NCBI RefSeq assembly: GCF_005116655.2
Contig: NZ_CP050698.1
Location: 760,001-824,000, forward strand
Origin: Desulfosediminicola flagellatus
Lineage (GTDB): Bacteria; Desulfobacterota; Desulfobulbia; Desulfobulbales; Desulfocapsaceae
Reading direction: 5' to 3'
DNA length: 64,000 nt
Shown here: in pieces, positions 1 to 9,168 of the stretch
How positions within the stretch are numbered: position 1 is the first letter of the stretch
Layout of the letters: the number at the start of each line of letters is the position of its first letter
Notes under the pieces: model-generated
Database searches by the model: none
Told to the model about the DNA's origin: nothing
Seen by the model: only the letters and a program-made list of their open reading frames with translations
Translations under genes and position numbers: made by a program

Positions 1-179
1 CGTAGAGCCATAGATTTATCGTTATGGTGTAATGGTTAGATATAAATGAGAAAATACGTTTTTGAATAAAGTATTAATTTTAACATAATGGTATTTGAAA
101 TTGGTGAGTGTATTGATTTGATCAAGAAGGATTAGTTGGAGGTTACTCCCCCATAAAAAAATCAATTACTCCCATAAAC

Positions 180-896
180 ATGAAGAAAATACTTATCGTA
201 GATCCGGATAAAAATGCCACGTTTATTCTACAACGGTTGCTTGAAGCAGAATCTTTTAACGTTTTTACTTCACCAACGGTGAGGGAGGCGACAGCTATTC
301 TCAATGCCGACGTTTTTGATCTTGTTATTATACACCCTGGTATGCAGGTGCTGGATGATGGTGGTGATATGGTTGATTGGTTACAGCTATATGCAGCAGA
401 GACAAAGATGATTCTTCTGACCGTAAATGAGCATTTCAGTATCATTAATAAGAATATACTCGGGATATTGCAATTCCCTGTAGATTATGTGTCGCTGGTA
501 AACGTTGTAAAGACTCATCTCGGTGACAGAGGTTTTTCCGGCCTCCTCGATGATGTGCATCTTAAAGACTATATACAGATATTCTGCATGAACGGGACAA
601 CCAAAGCGATTCTGGTATCTCAAGGTAAAGAGAAAGGAATAATCCTTATTAAGGAAGGACGCGTCATTTATACCGTTTTAAGTGACGTGAAGGGCGAAGA
701 AGCATTTTACAGGATTATGGCGTGGAAGAAAGGGAAGTTCAAGGAAGTTAAAGTTAAAAAGTTTCCTTCACCAAATATTGAAAAGGATTACCGTTGCCTG
801 ATTATTGAAGCCTCAAATTATGCTGATAATACACAGGTTGAAGAGAATCTGGTAGATGGACAGACGCAAAGCTTCGACTCATCGATATCCGAATAA
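180..896 (+). CDS. Degenerate receiver (REC-like) plus DUF4388 protein
   Basis: A cytoplasmic protein of 238 residues. Residues 1-115 have the layout of a response-regulator receiver (MKKILIVDPD start, acidic pair D8/D10, DLVII strand). The position expected to carry the phospho-acceptor Asp is His52 (DLVIIHPG), and the conserved Lys before the last helix is missing (LQFP), so classical phosphotransfer is unlikely. Residues about 118-200 match DUF4388 (PatA-like; FSGLLDDVHLKDYIQ start, GRVIYT strand), which is often joined to receivers in Deltaproteobacteria. The acidic tail is not conserved. The next gene starts directly after its stop codon, so the two are probably co-translated. There is no clear Shine-Dalgarno sequence close to the ATG; a GGAGG lies about 38 nt upstream. 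The domain assignment is fairly firm; the role, probably in signalling or motility, is inferred. Confidence 0.8.
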   Translation: MKKILIVDPDKNATFILQRLLEAESFNVFTSPTVREATAILNADVFDLVIIHPGMQVLDDGGDMVDWLQLYAAETKMILLTVNEHFSIINKNILGILQFPVDYVSLVNVVKTHLGDRGFSGLLDDVHLKDYIQIFCMNGTTKAILVSQGKEKGIILIKEGRVIYTVLSDVKGEEAFYRIMAWKKGKFKEVKVKKFPSPNIEKDYRCLIIEASNYADNTQVEENLVDGQTQSFDSSISE

Positions 897-1256
897 GTGC
901 TGAAAAACCTGCAGATCAATACCAGGTTGTCAACTGAAGATGAATCGGACGCAACTGAAAAATCCAGCATAGTAGAACAGCGCTTTGAGGGGAAAGGGCC
1001 AGTTACAACAAAACTAAAATTTAAAAGGCTTATGCTCGTAGGCGCAGCACTTCTCCCTGTAATGATTTTTTTGGTAGCTGCCAAAACATTCCTGTTTGAG
1101 CCGGATGTTGTACGTCATTTACCTGTATCAGTAGCTATAGCAGGCAATCAAAACACACCTGTTGAGAAGGAAAATCCTGTTATAGATGACAGGATTACTG
1201 AAGAGGTGAATCCCGATACTACTTTTCCTAAGAGGAAAATATCTATTGTTGATTAG
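897..1256 (+). CDS. Small single-pass membrane protein, unknown function
   Basis: A protein of 119 residues starting with GTG immediately after the stop codon of the receiver/DUF4388 gene, which suggests translational coupling. It has a charged N-terminal cytoplasmic part (residues 1-48), one hydrophobic segment (about 49-68, starting LMLVGAALLPVMIF) and a short acidic, Pro-rich periplasmic tail. I recognise no domain. Its position suggests it works with the upstream pseudo-receiver, for instance as a membrane anchor or partner, but nothing in the sequence shows this. A strong terminator hairpin follows about 100 nt downstream. Confidence 0.6.
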   Translation: MLKNLQINTRLSTEDESDATEKSSIVEQRFEGKGPVTTKLKFKRLMLVGAALLPVMIFLVAAKTFLFEPDVVRHLPVSVAIAGNQNTPVEKENPVIDDRITEEVNPDTTFPKRKISIVD

Positions 1257-1351
1257 GTAGAGATAATGCAAGAGACTCACGATACTTCCACCCAACTCTC
1301 AGAATCGCAATATTAAGCGAGATTCGCTAAAGTAAGCGATAAAGAAGCCAG

Positions 1352-1400
1352 GAGTCAGGCTCCAGCATGTTGCGTATGTGCTGCAGCCTGACTCTTTTTT
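1352..1400 (+). terminator. Rho-independent terminator
   Basis: A 10-bp perfect stem (GAGTCAGGCT / AGCCTGACTC) is followed by six T residues. It lies between the plus-strand pair ending at 1256 and the convergent minus-strand gene ending at 1449, and serves the plus-strand operon. Confidence 0.85.
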
Positions 1401-1448
1401 CGATCCGGTGTTATCGCTGGGTACAATCAGTCTGGTAAACTTTCTGAA

Positions 1449-4343
1449 CTATATGGATAAAGCAGCGAACCTGTCCATTTTACCTACGGTCAAAATTTCA
1501 CGAAAACCTTCATGGTAAACATTGTTGAGACACGGCAACGGAGAATAGACATCAGGAGTCATTGAATATTTACTTAAGAATTCGATAAACGATTCGAAAT
1601 GCATCGGCCTTGCGTGGTAGTACCCTTGCAAGACATCACAGCCTTCATTGATAAGAAAATCATTTTGCTGGAGGGTCTCAACTCCTTCTGCGACAATAGT
1701 AAGAGAAAGTGCTTTTCCCATGGCGATTGCTGCACGGAGAATTGCCTCATCTCTGGAGTCGCCTTCAATTTCACGTATCAGGCTGCCATCGAGTTTCAAG
1801 GTATCCAGCGGGAGTCGTTTTAATGAGTTGAGCGACGAATACCCTGTGCCGAAATCATCAAGTTCGATATGAAGACCCATCTCACGCAGTGTACTCAGTA
1901 TTTGACTGCCCCGTTCCATATTCTGGACCAGGCAGCTCTCTGTTAATTCCAGTTTAAGTCGTCTGGTATCAATGTTATTGCGGGCAATAATTGCCTGTAC
2001 CTTGTTGAGAAAATCCTTGTCAGTAAACTGTCGTGCGCTGATATTGACAGCAAGAGCGAAGTCTGGTGGCAATTGATAGCGTGAGAGCTCTGTTATGTTT
2101 TTGCAGGCAGTCTCAAGAACCCATTCACCAATGGGAATAATAAGACCTGTCTCTTCGGCTATGGGGATAAATGTACCCGGTGAAATCGGTGCATTGCCCG
2201 GTGGCAGCCAGCGCAGAAGCCCTTCTGCTCCACATGGGAGACCGTCAGCATCCATTTGCGGCTGATAGTAGAGAGATAGTTCGTTATTATCAAGGGCGTG
2301 CTGCAGTTTGCTGCTGATTGCTGAGTGTGAGCTAATTTGTGCCAACCGTTCATTTCTAAAAAGGCATACCTGGTTTCGTCCCAGTTCTTTTGCTTCATAC
2401 ATTGCTACATCAACCCGTTTGAGCAGTTCACTCTCACATAATTCATTGCCGTGAAAGAGTGCAACTCCAAGCGAAGCACTGGCGTGATGCACATGCTTAT
2501 GTTCACCCAATATGTATGGCTGGGCAAGGGTATTCCTGATTTTTTCTGCTATGGCAAGAGACTGTTTTAGTGCATCCTTTTCCAGGCTACCTGATCCTTC
2601 CAGAACAATAACGAACTCATCTCCGCCGAGCCGTGCGATAGTATCTGAGTCACGCACGCATTTTCTCAACCTCCTGCCGACTTCAACAAGCAGGGCGTCG
2701 CCAGTGTTATGACCCTGAGTATCGTTTAAGGTCTTGAAATTATCCATGTCGAGCATAAGTATCGAATTATAGTGTTGATTTCTTCGAGCTGAAAGTATGG
2801 CTTTTTTAAGATTGTCCTGCAGCAGTCTTCTGTTGGCCAGCCCTGTGAGCGGGTCATAGAGCGCTAGTTCGAGAATTCTGTTTTCAGAATGTTTTCTGTC
2901 GGTAATATTCCAGATATAGCCGTACCAGAGAGTTGATCCGTTGGCCAGCCTTTCGGGGGTGCCGTGACCTTCAACCCAGATGGTTTCTTCACCCGGAAGA
3001 CAAATTCTGAACTGGTCTCGCCAGCTTTTGAGTTTTCGACTTGAAGCTATCGCCTTGTTGCGCACCCGGGCCAGATCATTTGAGTGAATCATGTCAAAAA
3101 GGATTTGCGGATTTTGGCGGATTGTTTCAGGGCGTATTCCCCAGAGTTCTTCAGAGCCTCTGCTGGCATATGGAAAGGAACATGAACTATCCGGGTTGAG
3201 CCGAAACTGAAATATAAAACCGGGGATGTTCTCCGACTGTTTTTCAAGCAGTGTAGAGAGTTCTTTCCGCTCAGTTATATCCTGTATTGTTCCGGCTAAT
3301 CTCTTTACTGGTAAACTCATATCAGTAATAGGAGCAACCTGCTGATAGACAAGTCGCTCGTTACCATTCGGTCGCACAATTCTGTACTCAAGGCTTACTG
3401 GTTGTTTGTGACGAACTGCTCTGAATAGTGCTGAACGGACTATTTTTACATCGTCCGGATGGATTAGTTGTTGAGAGGTTTCCATGGAGACCAAAAATGT
3501 TTTTGGTGAGACTCCGCATATCTGAAAAATCTGTTCGGACCAGATAAGTTCTTTGGTGTCTAATTGAAATTGCCAGTCACCAACCGATGCAAGCTTTTGT
3601 GCTGCCAGTAGCCGTTCTCTGGTTCCGGAAAGATTTGAGATTGAGTTTTCAAGTGAGTGAAGTGTTGTGCGGATATGACCCTCGAGTGGTTTGAAGATAA
3701 ATATAACTTCAAAAATCAGGGCAATAATAGTTGCAATCCAGATACCTTTCTCAAGGTGCTCAATGCGTACAATTGCACTTTTGCTTATACGTTGATATTC
3801 CTCTACCGCAGCATCAAGCAGTGGCTCAAGTACATGTGGTCCATAGGTTGACAGGAAGATTGAGGCAGGTGATCTGGGGTTTAGAGCACGTTTATCAGTT
3901 TCATAAACGATCTGAGCATATTCGAGAAATCTGGTGATTGCCAGATCAAGCCCAAACATCGGATCTTCATAAATAGAGAGGAGTTTTTCATTGGTGATTT
4001 TTGGGATGCCCTTTTCGGTATCACCGTTTCTGAGCTGAAAATGAGCGGTGTACATTTTATGTATTGTCCGGCCAACCTGCGCCTGTGCTACATTGAATTC
4101 ATCTTCATCCTCAGTTGTTGCCATGAGTTTACTGAAATAGGCAATGCGGCTGACTAGGCCTGCCTGATGTCCGGCCAGATTTACCAGACTGGAGAAATTT
4201 CGCTGATCTGAAATAACGCGTTGCATAGTGAAATAGGACGCGGTGACAAGGAGCGCGATAACACTTAAGCCGACAATGTATCTCAGCCGCAGGCTTCTAA
4301 CTGTTTTGGGGGGTATCATGATACTGTATCCAAAAAAACACAT
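1449..4343 (-). CDS. Membrane PAS-PAS-GGDEF-EAL cyclic di-GMP enzyme
   Basis: A protein of 964 residues. The order is TM1 (about 20-40), a periplasmic sensor region (about 41-200) resembling type IV pili/PilJ-type sensors, TM2 (about 203-222), two PAS domains (about 245-355 and 365-485), GGDEF (about 490-655) and EAL (about 665-920). The cyclase motif GGDEF is intact, with an RDSD inhibitory I-site five residues before it. The EAL signature reads EGL, but the catalytic set is present: the NISARQF Asn, ELTES, DDFGTGYSSL, KLDGSLI and EGVET. It may therefore make c-di-GMP, break it down, or switch between the two. Translation may start at the listed ATG or at the ATG eight codons later (4319); neither has a strong Shine-Dalgarno sequence. 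It is transcribed alone, convergent with the upstream pair. Confidence 0.93.
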   Translation of the reverse strand: MCFFGYSIMIPPKTVRSLRLRYIVGLSVIALLVTASYFTMQRVISDQRNFSSLVNLAGHQAGLVSRIAYFSKLMATTEDEDEFNVAQAQVGRTIHKMYTAHFQLRNGDTEKGIPKITNEKLLSIYEDPMFGLDLAITRFLEYAQIVYETDKRALNPRSPASIFLSTYGPHVLEPLLDAAVEEYQRISKSAIVRIEHLEKGIWIATIIALIFEVIFIFKPLEGHIRTTLHSLENSISNLSGTRERLLAAQKLASVGDWQFQLDTKELIWSEQIFQICGVSPKTFLVSMETSQQLIHPDDVKIVRSALFRAVRHKQPVSLEYRIVRPNGNERLVYQQVAPITDMSLPVKRLAGTIQDITERKELSTLLEKQSENIPGFIFQFRLNPDSSCSFPYASRGSEELWGIRPETIRQNPQILFDMIHSNDLARVRNKAIASSRKLKSWRDQFRICLPGEETIWVEGHGTPERLANGSTLWYGYIWNITDRKHSENRILELALYDPLTGLANRRLLQDNLKKAILSARRNQHYNSILMLDMDNFKTLNDTQGHNTGDALLVEVGRRLRKCVRDSDTIARLGGDEFVIVLEGSGSLEKDALKQSLAIAEKIRNTLAQPYILGEHKHVHHASASLGVALFHGNELCESELLKRVDVAMYEAKELGRNQVCLFRNERLAQISSHSAISSKLQHALDNNELSLYYQPQMDADGLPCGAEGLLRWLPPGNAPISPGTFIPIAEETGLIIPIGEWVLETACKNITELSRYQLPPDFALAVNISARQFTDKDFLNKVQAIIARNNIDTRRLKLELTESCLVQNMERGSQILSTLREMGLHIELDDFGTGYSSLNSLKRLPLDTLKLDGSLIREIEGDSRDEAILRAAIAMGKALSLTIVAEGVETLQQNDFLINEGCDVLQGYYHARPMHFESFIEFLSKYSMTPDVYSPLPCLNNVYHEGFREILTVGKMDRFAALSI

Positions 4344-4636
4344 TTTTAAAAAGGAATATGATTGCAGAACTTTATACTGATATACAAAGAGTGTTCTTGG
4401 ATATATCTTTATATATTAGGCTCTCCAGGCAATTGTTGTTGGCGGTAGTATAGAGTGCGATTGTTAGAAAAATATTAATCTTTAACGTAGGTACCGGTTA
4501 GGGAATGCGTGTTTGAGTGGTTTGAATGTAGTTTTCAAAATGCTATACTTGGGGCTAAATTGATAATAAATGAATTAAAAATTAACAGAGAAGGGGTATG
4601 GTTTAGCTGCATGGGTTGGTCAGGTAGTTGGGGTGT

Positions 4637-4720
4637 TATTTTTTGAAAATTACGAAGAGTTTGACAATAAGCACGTAAAGTGAGATTCCGAAGAAAGGTC
4701 ATTCTCGGACTGCCTTCTGG
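4637..4720 (+). repeat. MITE-like repeat copy A (right half)
   Basis: The right end (4698-4720) reads GTCATTCTCGGACTGCCTTC, close to the right terminal repeat of the complete copies at 18828-18991 and 47556-47700. Similarity to the 47.6-kb copy continues leftwards through the TATTTTTTGAAAA block at 4637. No matching left end was found nearby. It lies upstream of the diacylglycerol kinase start; the rest of the 4344-4636 spacer holds nothing I can identify. Confidence 0.65.
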
Positions 4721-4814
4721 CTGGCTATTTGTGGCTAAGTATGTTCAGTTGTTCTCTTATTCTGTCTATAACTATCTTGTATTTATAACGATACTTCCAA
4801 CATGTAATCAGTAT

Positions 4815-5189
4815 ATGAAATCAAATAAGAAGGGAATCCATCGTATTGTAGCTGCATTCTTCTATTCACTTGCCGGTTTGCGAGCAGCTTTTAAACATGA
4901 AGCAGCATTCAGGCAGGAAGCGGTAGTCTATATAATATTATTACCTGTTATTCTAATACTTCCCGTATCGGATATGTATAAGTGTCTGTTATTCATCGTA
5001 AACAGCCTGGTACTTATTGTTGAGTTACTCAACTCAGGGATGGAAGCGATAGTTGATATGGTTTCACCTGACTATAATGTATATGCAAAACGGGCTAAGG
5101 ATATGGGCAGTGCCGCAGTTCTGTTGAGCCTTCTGCTTGCCGGAGTTATATGGGGCATGGCTATCCTTTCCTCGTTGTGTTCAGTCTGA
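4815..5189 (+). CDS. dgkA: Diacylglycerol kinase (DgkA type)
   Basis: A small integral membrane kinase that phosphorylates diacylglycerol to phosphatidic acid and recycles lipid released during envelope synthesis. The chosen ATG at 4815 gives 124 residues, matching the usual length of about 120. Three hydrophobic helices are visible, with the family signature ELLNSGMEAIVD followed by the acidic/basic stretch before AKDMGSAAV. The reading frame stays open to 4680 upstream, but that part comes from a MITE-like repeat and would add a non-homologous 45-residue extension, so I reject the longer start. The gene is monocistronic. Confidence 0.9.
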   Translation: MKSNKKGIHRIVAAFFYSLAGLRAAFKHEAAFRQEAVVYIILLPVILILPVSDMYKCLLFIVNSLVLIVELLNSGMEAIVDMVSPDYNVYAKRAKDMGSAAVLLSLLLAGVIWGMAILSSLCSV

Positions 5190-5370
5190 TTGGGAATCGG
5201 ATTTTCTGAACTGAATATACATAAATGTACACATTTGTGAATTTGACGTGGTCAAGAAAAAGTGGACACCTTTCTTAGGCGACTTTTTCAACACCATCAT
5301 TTTTTCAAAATCATTTGGACTATCCTAACGTTCATATGTGTTGTGAACTGAGGATCCTAATAATTCCCTT

Positions 5371-5390
5371 CGGAGTCTTCGCTTACCTGC
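5371..5390. repeat. 20-bp fragment shared with MITE-like copy B
   Basis: CGGAGTCTTCGCTTACCTGC occurs identically at 18908-18927, inside the complete MITE-like copy B. Here it lies within the decayed IS3 element, and weaker similarity continues for about 40 nt, so a piece of the MITE-like family may have inserted into the IS. Confidence 0.5.
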
Positions 5391-5499
5391 GACTCATACT
5401 ATGAACACAACCATGTGAAGCAAATAAATTTTTAAAATCGGTACTGGCATATTGCACACCAGTATCATTTATGCCCCCAAAGGTCATTTTTCGGTCGAC

Positions 5500-5812
5500 G
5501 GCGTCACAGAGTTTACCTAAATGCATAAAGCATTGAATGACGTTCAAGAGAATGACTTAAATCCCAGCCAGCCACAATACGGGAAAACAAATCTATAAAT
5601 GCAGTTAAATACTGTCATTCCCGACCGACCTTGAGATATGTAATGTCACCTACCCAGACAGTGTTTGGTTTTGAAACTGGGAATTGTGGGTTCAAAATAT
5701 TTGGAGCAACCGGTTGGTTATATTTGGAGCCTGTTGTTACAACGAATTTCATTGTTGCTTTACAGCGTAAAACCATGGCATGCATATGCTTTGTCACTCT
5801 GTTTTTACTCAC
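5500..5812 (-). pseudogene. IS3 transposase OrfB fragment, frameshifted
   Basis: On the minus strand, 5812-5615 encodes NQPVAPNILNPQFPVS and KPNTVWVGDITYL, the typical stretch before the first catalytic Asp of IS3-family integrases. After a one-base shift near 5610 the core continues as TFIDLFSRIVAGWDLSHSLE (to about 5515). More stops follow and no full-length transposase can be made. Confidence 0.8.
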
Positions 5813-6404
5813 TGAAGCAAATTCCCCTCATCTCGCATTTCAGCGGTAATCATGGGACTGCTTGCTTTTATGTTTTTTTAAGAGCTTTTAGATACGTTTC
5901 CTGCTTTGTTTATTCGCGCGTTTTCGTTGAGAACATGGTGCTTTCACCCATCTATAGCAGCCGTTTCCGCATGTATTGAAAGCCTGGCACATCTTCATCA
6001 CCGGTAACGAGTTACGGTTATCTTTAATGAATTAGTATTTCATTTCAATGTTCTATGGAAGATGCCATAGCCTTTTATATAATATCTCTTTCCAGCTCAG
6101 CGTCTTTCAGCTTTTTCTCAAGTTCTCAAATCAGTTCCTACTATAAAGTGAGAGCCATTTTGGCATGACCGGGAAAAAACAATATTCCAATTATTGCGAA
6201 ATTGTTGTCCACACCGAGAGAGAATATCTATTTTTCTTCCAAGACTCTCAGATACATCAATGACCAGTGCGCTGTTTCATTAGTGAGCAGCACAGCATTC
6301 TTTTGGAATTCAGGGTCGTATTCTCGCCTTTGTTGAATACTCATTATATCCTCTTGTTGGTTTCATGACAGTGGCTTAGTGAGTTGTCTACATTTTTAGG
6401 GAAG

Positions 6405-6973
6405 GACCAGCAAGCCCTAAGGGAACTGCACTGTACTAACATATGACTGACGTCGAAGAGTAAGACAGTCTGGCCGCAATGAGTGAACTTGTGCACACCT
6501 TCAGTTCGATTTAACGAAGGGGTGATTAAGGAACTGACCTTTATTGCAGTGTGTTGAGCTATTCAAATCATATTCGTCCATATTCAACAATTTCTTTTAG
6601 ATACATTTCAAAGGGAATATTATATGAAAGTATATTCTGTAATTTGTTGAATTGATAAAGAATGATGTTGTATGTGCACTTTTAATCGGCTATGGTCTTT
6701 GGCGAGATTGTTGCGTTTAAATATCTACAATTTATATCCTTGATGACAGCAGCAATAACGGGGCAGGGAAAGCGCTATTGGCCAACTTGTTCTTCTTTGG
6801 GTTCAGTTGCTGTTTTTTGGTTTCATTATCTGGATTGGGATTAGAGCTGTAAATGGATCGAGGTTGAAATGAGTGGATTTCATCTACGACCAATTTTGAA
6901 AAGGCATTATTGTGAGCAAAATGATATCTCCATGATCGCCCTTCTAAACGACTAATTTTAAAAAGGGCATTTC
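6405..6973. other. Spacer without a recognised gene
   Basis: About 570 bp between the IS3 remnant and the DUF2279-like gene. In one frame, 6774-6858 could encode a single hydrophobic segment (LLWVQLLFFGFIIWIGI), which may be the relic of a membrane protein; upstream frames are interrupted. A sigma-54-like motif is listed separately. Nothing else is supportable. Confidence 0.4.
6699..6715 (+). promoter_or_regulatory. Possible sigma-54 promoter (-24/-12)
   Basis: TTGGCGAGATTGTTGCG fits the sigma-54 pattern TGGC-N8-TTGC with the GG and GC pairs ten bases apart. It lies about 260 nt upstream of the gene at 6974, which would mean a long leader. No activator site can be shown, and the match could be chance. 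Confidence 0.3.
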
Positions 6974-7843
6974 ATGTTTAAACTAAAAAAATCATTATGC
7001 TTTATGCTTGTTTGTCTAGTTCTAATCTGCAAGAGCATGCCAATCCAAGCCGAGGAAAGTTACCAATTCTCAATGTGGACAGAGGATTTACTCGCAACCA
7101 AATGGGAATCAGGAGCAATTTTTGGTGGTGTCACAGTCCTTGGATTGACCAGTTGGGATTGGGGAAGCAGTAATTCTTTTCGTATAAACTCTGAGGGGTG
7201 GTTTGACTCTGATACCGGGTCGGGAGGGGCTGATAAATTAGGTCATGCATTTACCAGTTATGCGATAACAAATTTACTTGCTGACAGGCTCATCCGAAAA
7301 GGGCGTACACCATATAGAGCTGGGTTAAACGCGGCTATAACCTCTCAAATAGTCATGTTATACGTCGAAGCGTTTGATGGTTTTTCAAATGATCATGGTT
7401 TCTCTAAAGAAGATGTTGTAATGAATATGTTGGGAACGGGGTTGGCATATGCCAGAACTGTATACCCGACTGTTCATGATTTCATTGATTTCAGATTAGA
7501 GTATGAGCCCTCTGGGTATAAAGGATTCAAACCATTTTCCGATTATGCCGGTCAAAAATACCTCTTTGCCTTTAAACTCTCTGGATTTAAAAGACTTCAG
7601 GAGACTCCATTACGTTATCTTGAGTTTCAAACAGGTTACTATTCCCGTGGGTTTTCAGATGCTGAGAAGATGGATGGAATTGATCGGACACAACATGCAT
7701 TTGTTGGAGTAGGCTTAAATTTTAATGAATTACTCTTCGGCCGTCGAGACAACTTCGAATCAGAATGGAAAAATGGAGGTCGATTGTTTTTTGAACATTT
7801 TCAGATTCCCAACACTACGGTGCGGGCTGATAGTGAGATTTAG
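6974..7843 (+). CDS. Exported DUF2279 (YfiM-like) protein
   Basis: A protein of 289 residues with an N-terminal signal peptide (hydrophobic about 8-24, cleavage near IQA-EE). The central part contains GGADKLGHAFTSYAI and EAFDGFSNDHGFSKEDVVMN, the hallmark blocks of the DUF2279 family of periplasmic or outer-membrane-associated proteins of unknown function. The C-terminal part is rich in aromatic residues and may form beta strands. An AAAGGG sequence lies just before the ATG. It faces a convergent lipid A deacylase-like gene, and a strong hairpin separates the two. An envelope role is suggested by the context; no reaction is known. Confidence 0.75.
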   Translation: MFKLKKSLCFMLVCLVLICKSMPIQAEESYQFSMWTEDLLATKWESGAIFGGVTVLGLTSWDWGSSNSFRINSEGWFDSDTGSGGADKLGHAFTSYAITNLLADRLIRKGRTPYRAGLNAAITSQIVMLYVEAFDGFSNDHGFSKEDVVMNMLGTGLAYARTVYPTVHDFIDFRLEYEPSGYKGFKPFSDYAGQKYLFAFKLSGFKRLQETPLRYLEFQTGYYSRGFSDAEKMDGIDRTQHAFVGVGLNFNELLFGRRDNFESEWKNGGRLFFEHFQIPNTTVRADSEI

Positions 7844-7919
7844 AAAAATCTGTCTTATTCTAGCTAGGTTGCATATTGGTCGTTAAAAGTAACATTTTGA
7901 AGATCAAAAGTATTTTGGC

Positions 7920-7955
7920 GATAGAAGTGATCCTATTCTTAGGATAACTTCTATC
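7920..7955. terminator. Bidirectional hairpin between convergent genes
   Basis: A long near-perfect dyad (GATAGAAGT-ATCCT with AGGAT-ACTTCTATC) around a short loop lies between genes ending at 7843 and 7979. It is likely to terminate one or both transcripts, although there is no long T-run. Confidence 0.55.
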
Positions 7956-7978
7956 ATTCCATGCAGTTTCTTTTCTGC

Positions 7979-8533
7979 TCAAAAAATATATCCCAGTTGT
8001 ATTCCAACTTTTTCGAGACCGTTGTTTGAATCTGCAAGGCTGGCATTAGACATATGGTCTAAGATAACTGAAATGTTCCAGGAATCAGAAAAACGATAGC
8101 CGATGCTGCCTGCATACCTAAAGAGTGCTCTTGATCCAAGTCTTAGCTTGTCCGGATCATCACTTTCCAACTCTCCTGAGTGAATGCCTCCACCCAGCAT
8201 AATTGTTAAAAAGATATTTTCGGTCGGCTTAATATTCCATGCAAGTCCAGCGTAGAGTTGGTGTGTTATCCCTTCAGAATGCAAAGAAACTCCAATGATA
8301 GGGTGAGGTGAATATATAGCTCTAAAGAAGCTATTGGAAGGAGAGGTAAAATATAAATCTGCATTCACGTCGAAACCATCTTCATGCTTTTCCTTGCTAT
8401 CATGTTTAGATAATCCTACTCTAACCTCCGAAATTATAGTTGATTCATTTTGTTGGCTCACCTCTTCGGCGATAACATCAATAGGATTTAACAATATCAA
8501 GGAAACTGGGATATATAGCATGTATTTTTTCAA
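7979..8533 (-). CDS. PagL-like lipid A 3-O-deacylase, outer membrane
   Basis: A small outer-membrane beta-barrel protein of about 184 residues. The C-terminal block DHMSNASLADSNNGLEKVGI carries the His, Ser and Glu arrangement of the PagL catalytic triad (HxSN, then E), and the protein ends in the outer-membrane signature GYIF. The family removes the 3-O-acyl chain of lipid A in the outer leaflet. A signal peptide is present (MLYIPVSLILLNPIDVIA). I place the start at TTG 8533 because GGAGG lies five bases before it; the longer frame to 8551 has no ribosome site. Function is by family similarity; the chemistry in this organism is inferred. Confidence 0.75.
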   Translation of the reverse strand: MKKYMLYIPVSLILLNPIDVIAEEVSQQNESTIISEVRVGLSKHDSKEKHEDGFDVNADLYFTSPSNSFFRAIYSPHPIIGVSLHSEGITHQLYAGLAWNIKPTENIFLTIMLGGGIHSGELESDDPDKLRLGSRALFRYAGSIGYRFSDSWNISVILDHMSNASLADSNNGLEKVGIQLGYIF

Positions 8534-8763
8534 ATGCCCCTCCGTTTTCAATTATTTAGATCGATATTCCAAGGAAATGTAGGTTCTTCACTCTGGCAAG
8601 AGATAACTCTCAAGCTTACGCAATAATCCTATCACCGCGATGGAGTGATTTCAATTTCTTTTTGATGGATAATTAGGAGGTTAAAAAACATGTAATGATA
8701 TGTGCCTCTCTGTTGAATTATGTATTTTTGAATAGATACTCTGATGCAGTAGTGGACTTTTCA

Positions 8764-9168
8764 TTAAGTAGTTTGTTTGAAAACAACATGAGGTAAGGAG
8801 GTGTGTATCCGTGAATCGAGTGTGTATGAAGTGGTCAAGTAAAAGAGGACACTTTTCTTTGGCGGACTTTTCAACGCCATAATTTTTTCAAAATCATTTG
8901 GGCTGAGATAGCCAAGATATGAATGCCGTCTCCTACTGTTGAAAATCATTGCTGCCATATTTGCCAATTGCATCAGTGTAGAAACTTTGGTTCTGCCGCA
9001 GTTCTCACCTTTATTTGTTAATTCTTCTGATAATCGCCGAGCCCCATACGCTCCTCTGACTTCTTTATGTATCATTTTTACCTTGGGAATCAGTCGCTCA
9101 CGATCTTTCTCTCGCTCGGATTTATTTCTAGAGTTCCAATAGATAAGGCCACTACGACTGATGCTCAT
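8764..9168 (-). pseudogene. IS3 transposase OrfB with the catalytic core deleted
   Basis: The first about 65 residues (YWNSRNKSEREKDR, then RGAYGARRLSEELTNKGE) match the HTH_21 region of IS3-family OrfB. The sequence then jumps directly to the extreme C-terminus of the integrase (FNSRRRHSYLGYLSPNDFEK). The whole DDE core between them is gone, so the product cannot be an active transposase. The frame continues past the normal end and past the element border at 8831. The first-ORF remnant sits just upstream at about 9168-9365. Confidence 0.85.

Larger units (their letters stand above)
5248..6404 (-). mobile_element. Decayed IS3-family insertion sequence
   Basis: About 1.16 kb bounded by related ends: GTGGTCAAGAAAAAGTGGAC at 5248 and, inverted, AAAATGTAGACAACTCACTA near 6378-6400. 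Reading leftwards on the minus strand, a plausible orfA start at 6344 (MSIQQRREYDPEFQKNAVLL) is followed by frame-broken sequence and then an orfB integrase-core fragment. Length and order fit a once complete IS3-type element that has since collected frameshifts and stops. Its left end resembles that of the deleted element at 8831-9575, so the two belong to related lineages. Confidence 0.8.

Noticed and set aside
4680..4814. N-terminal extension of diacylglycerol kinase
   Set aside because: It overlaps the MITE-like repeat, has no similarity to the family and lacks a ribosome site; the ATG at 4815 fits the normal length.
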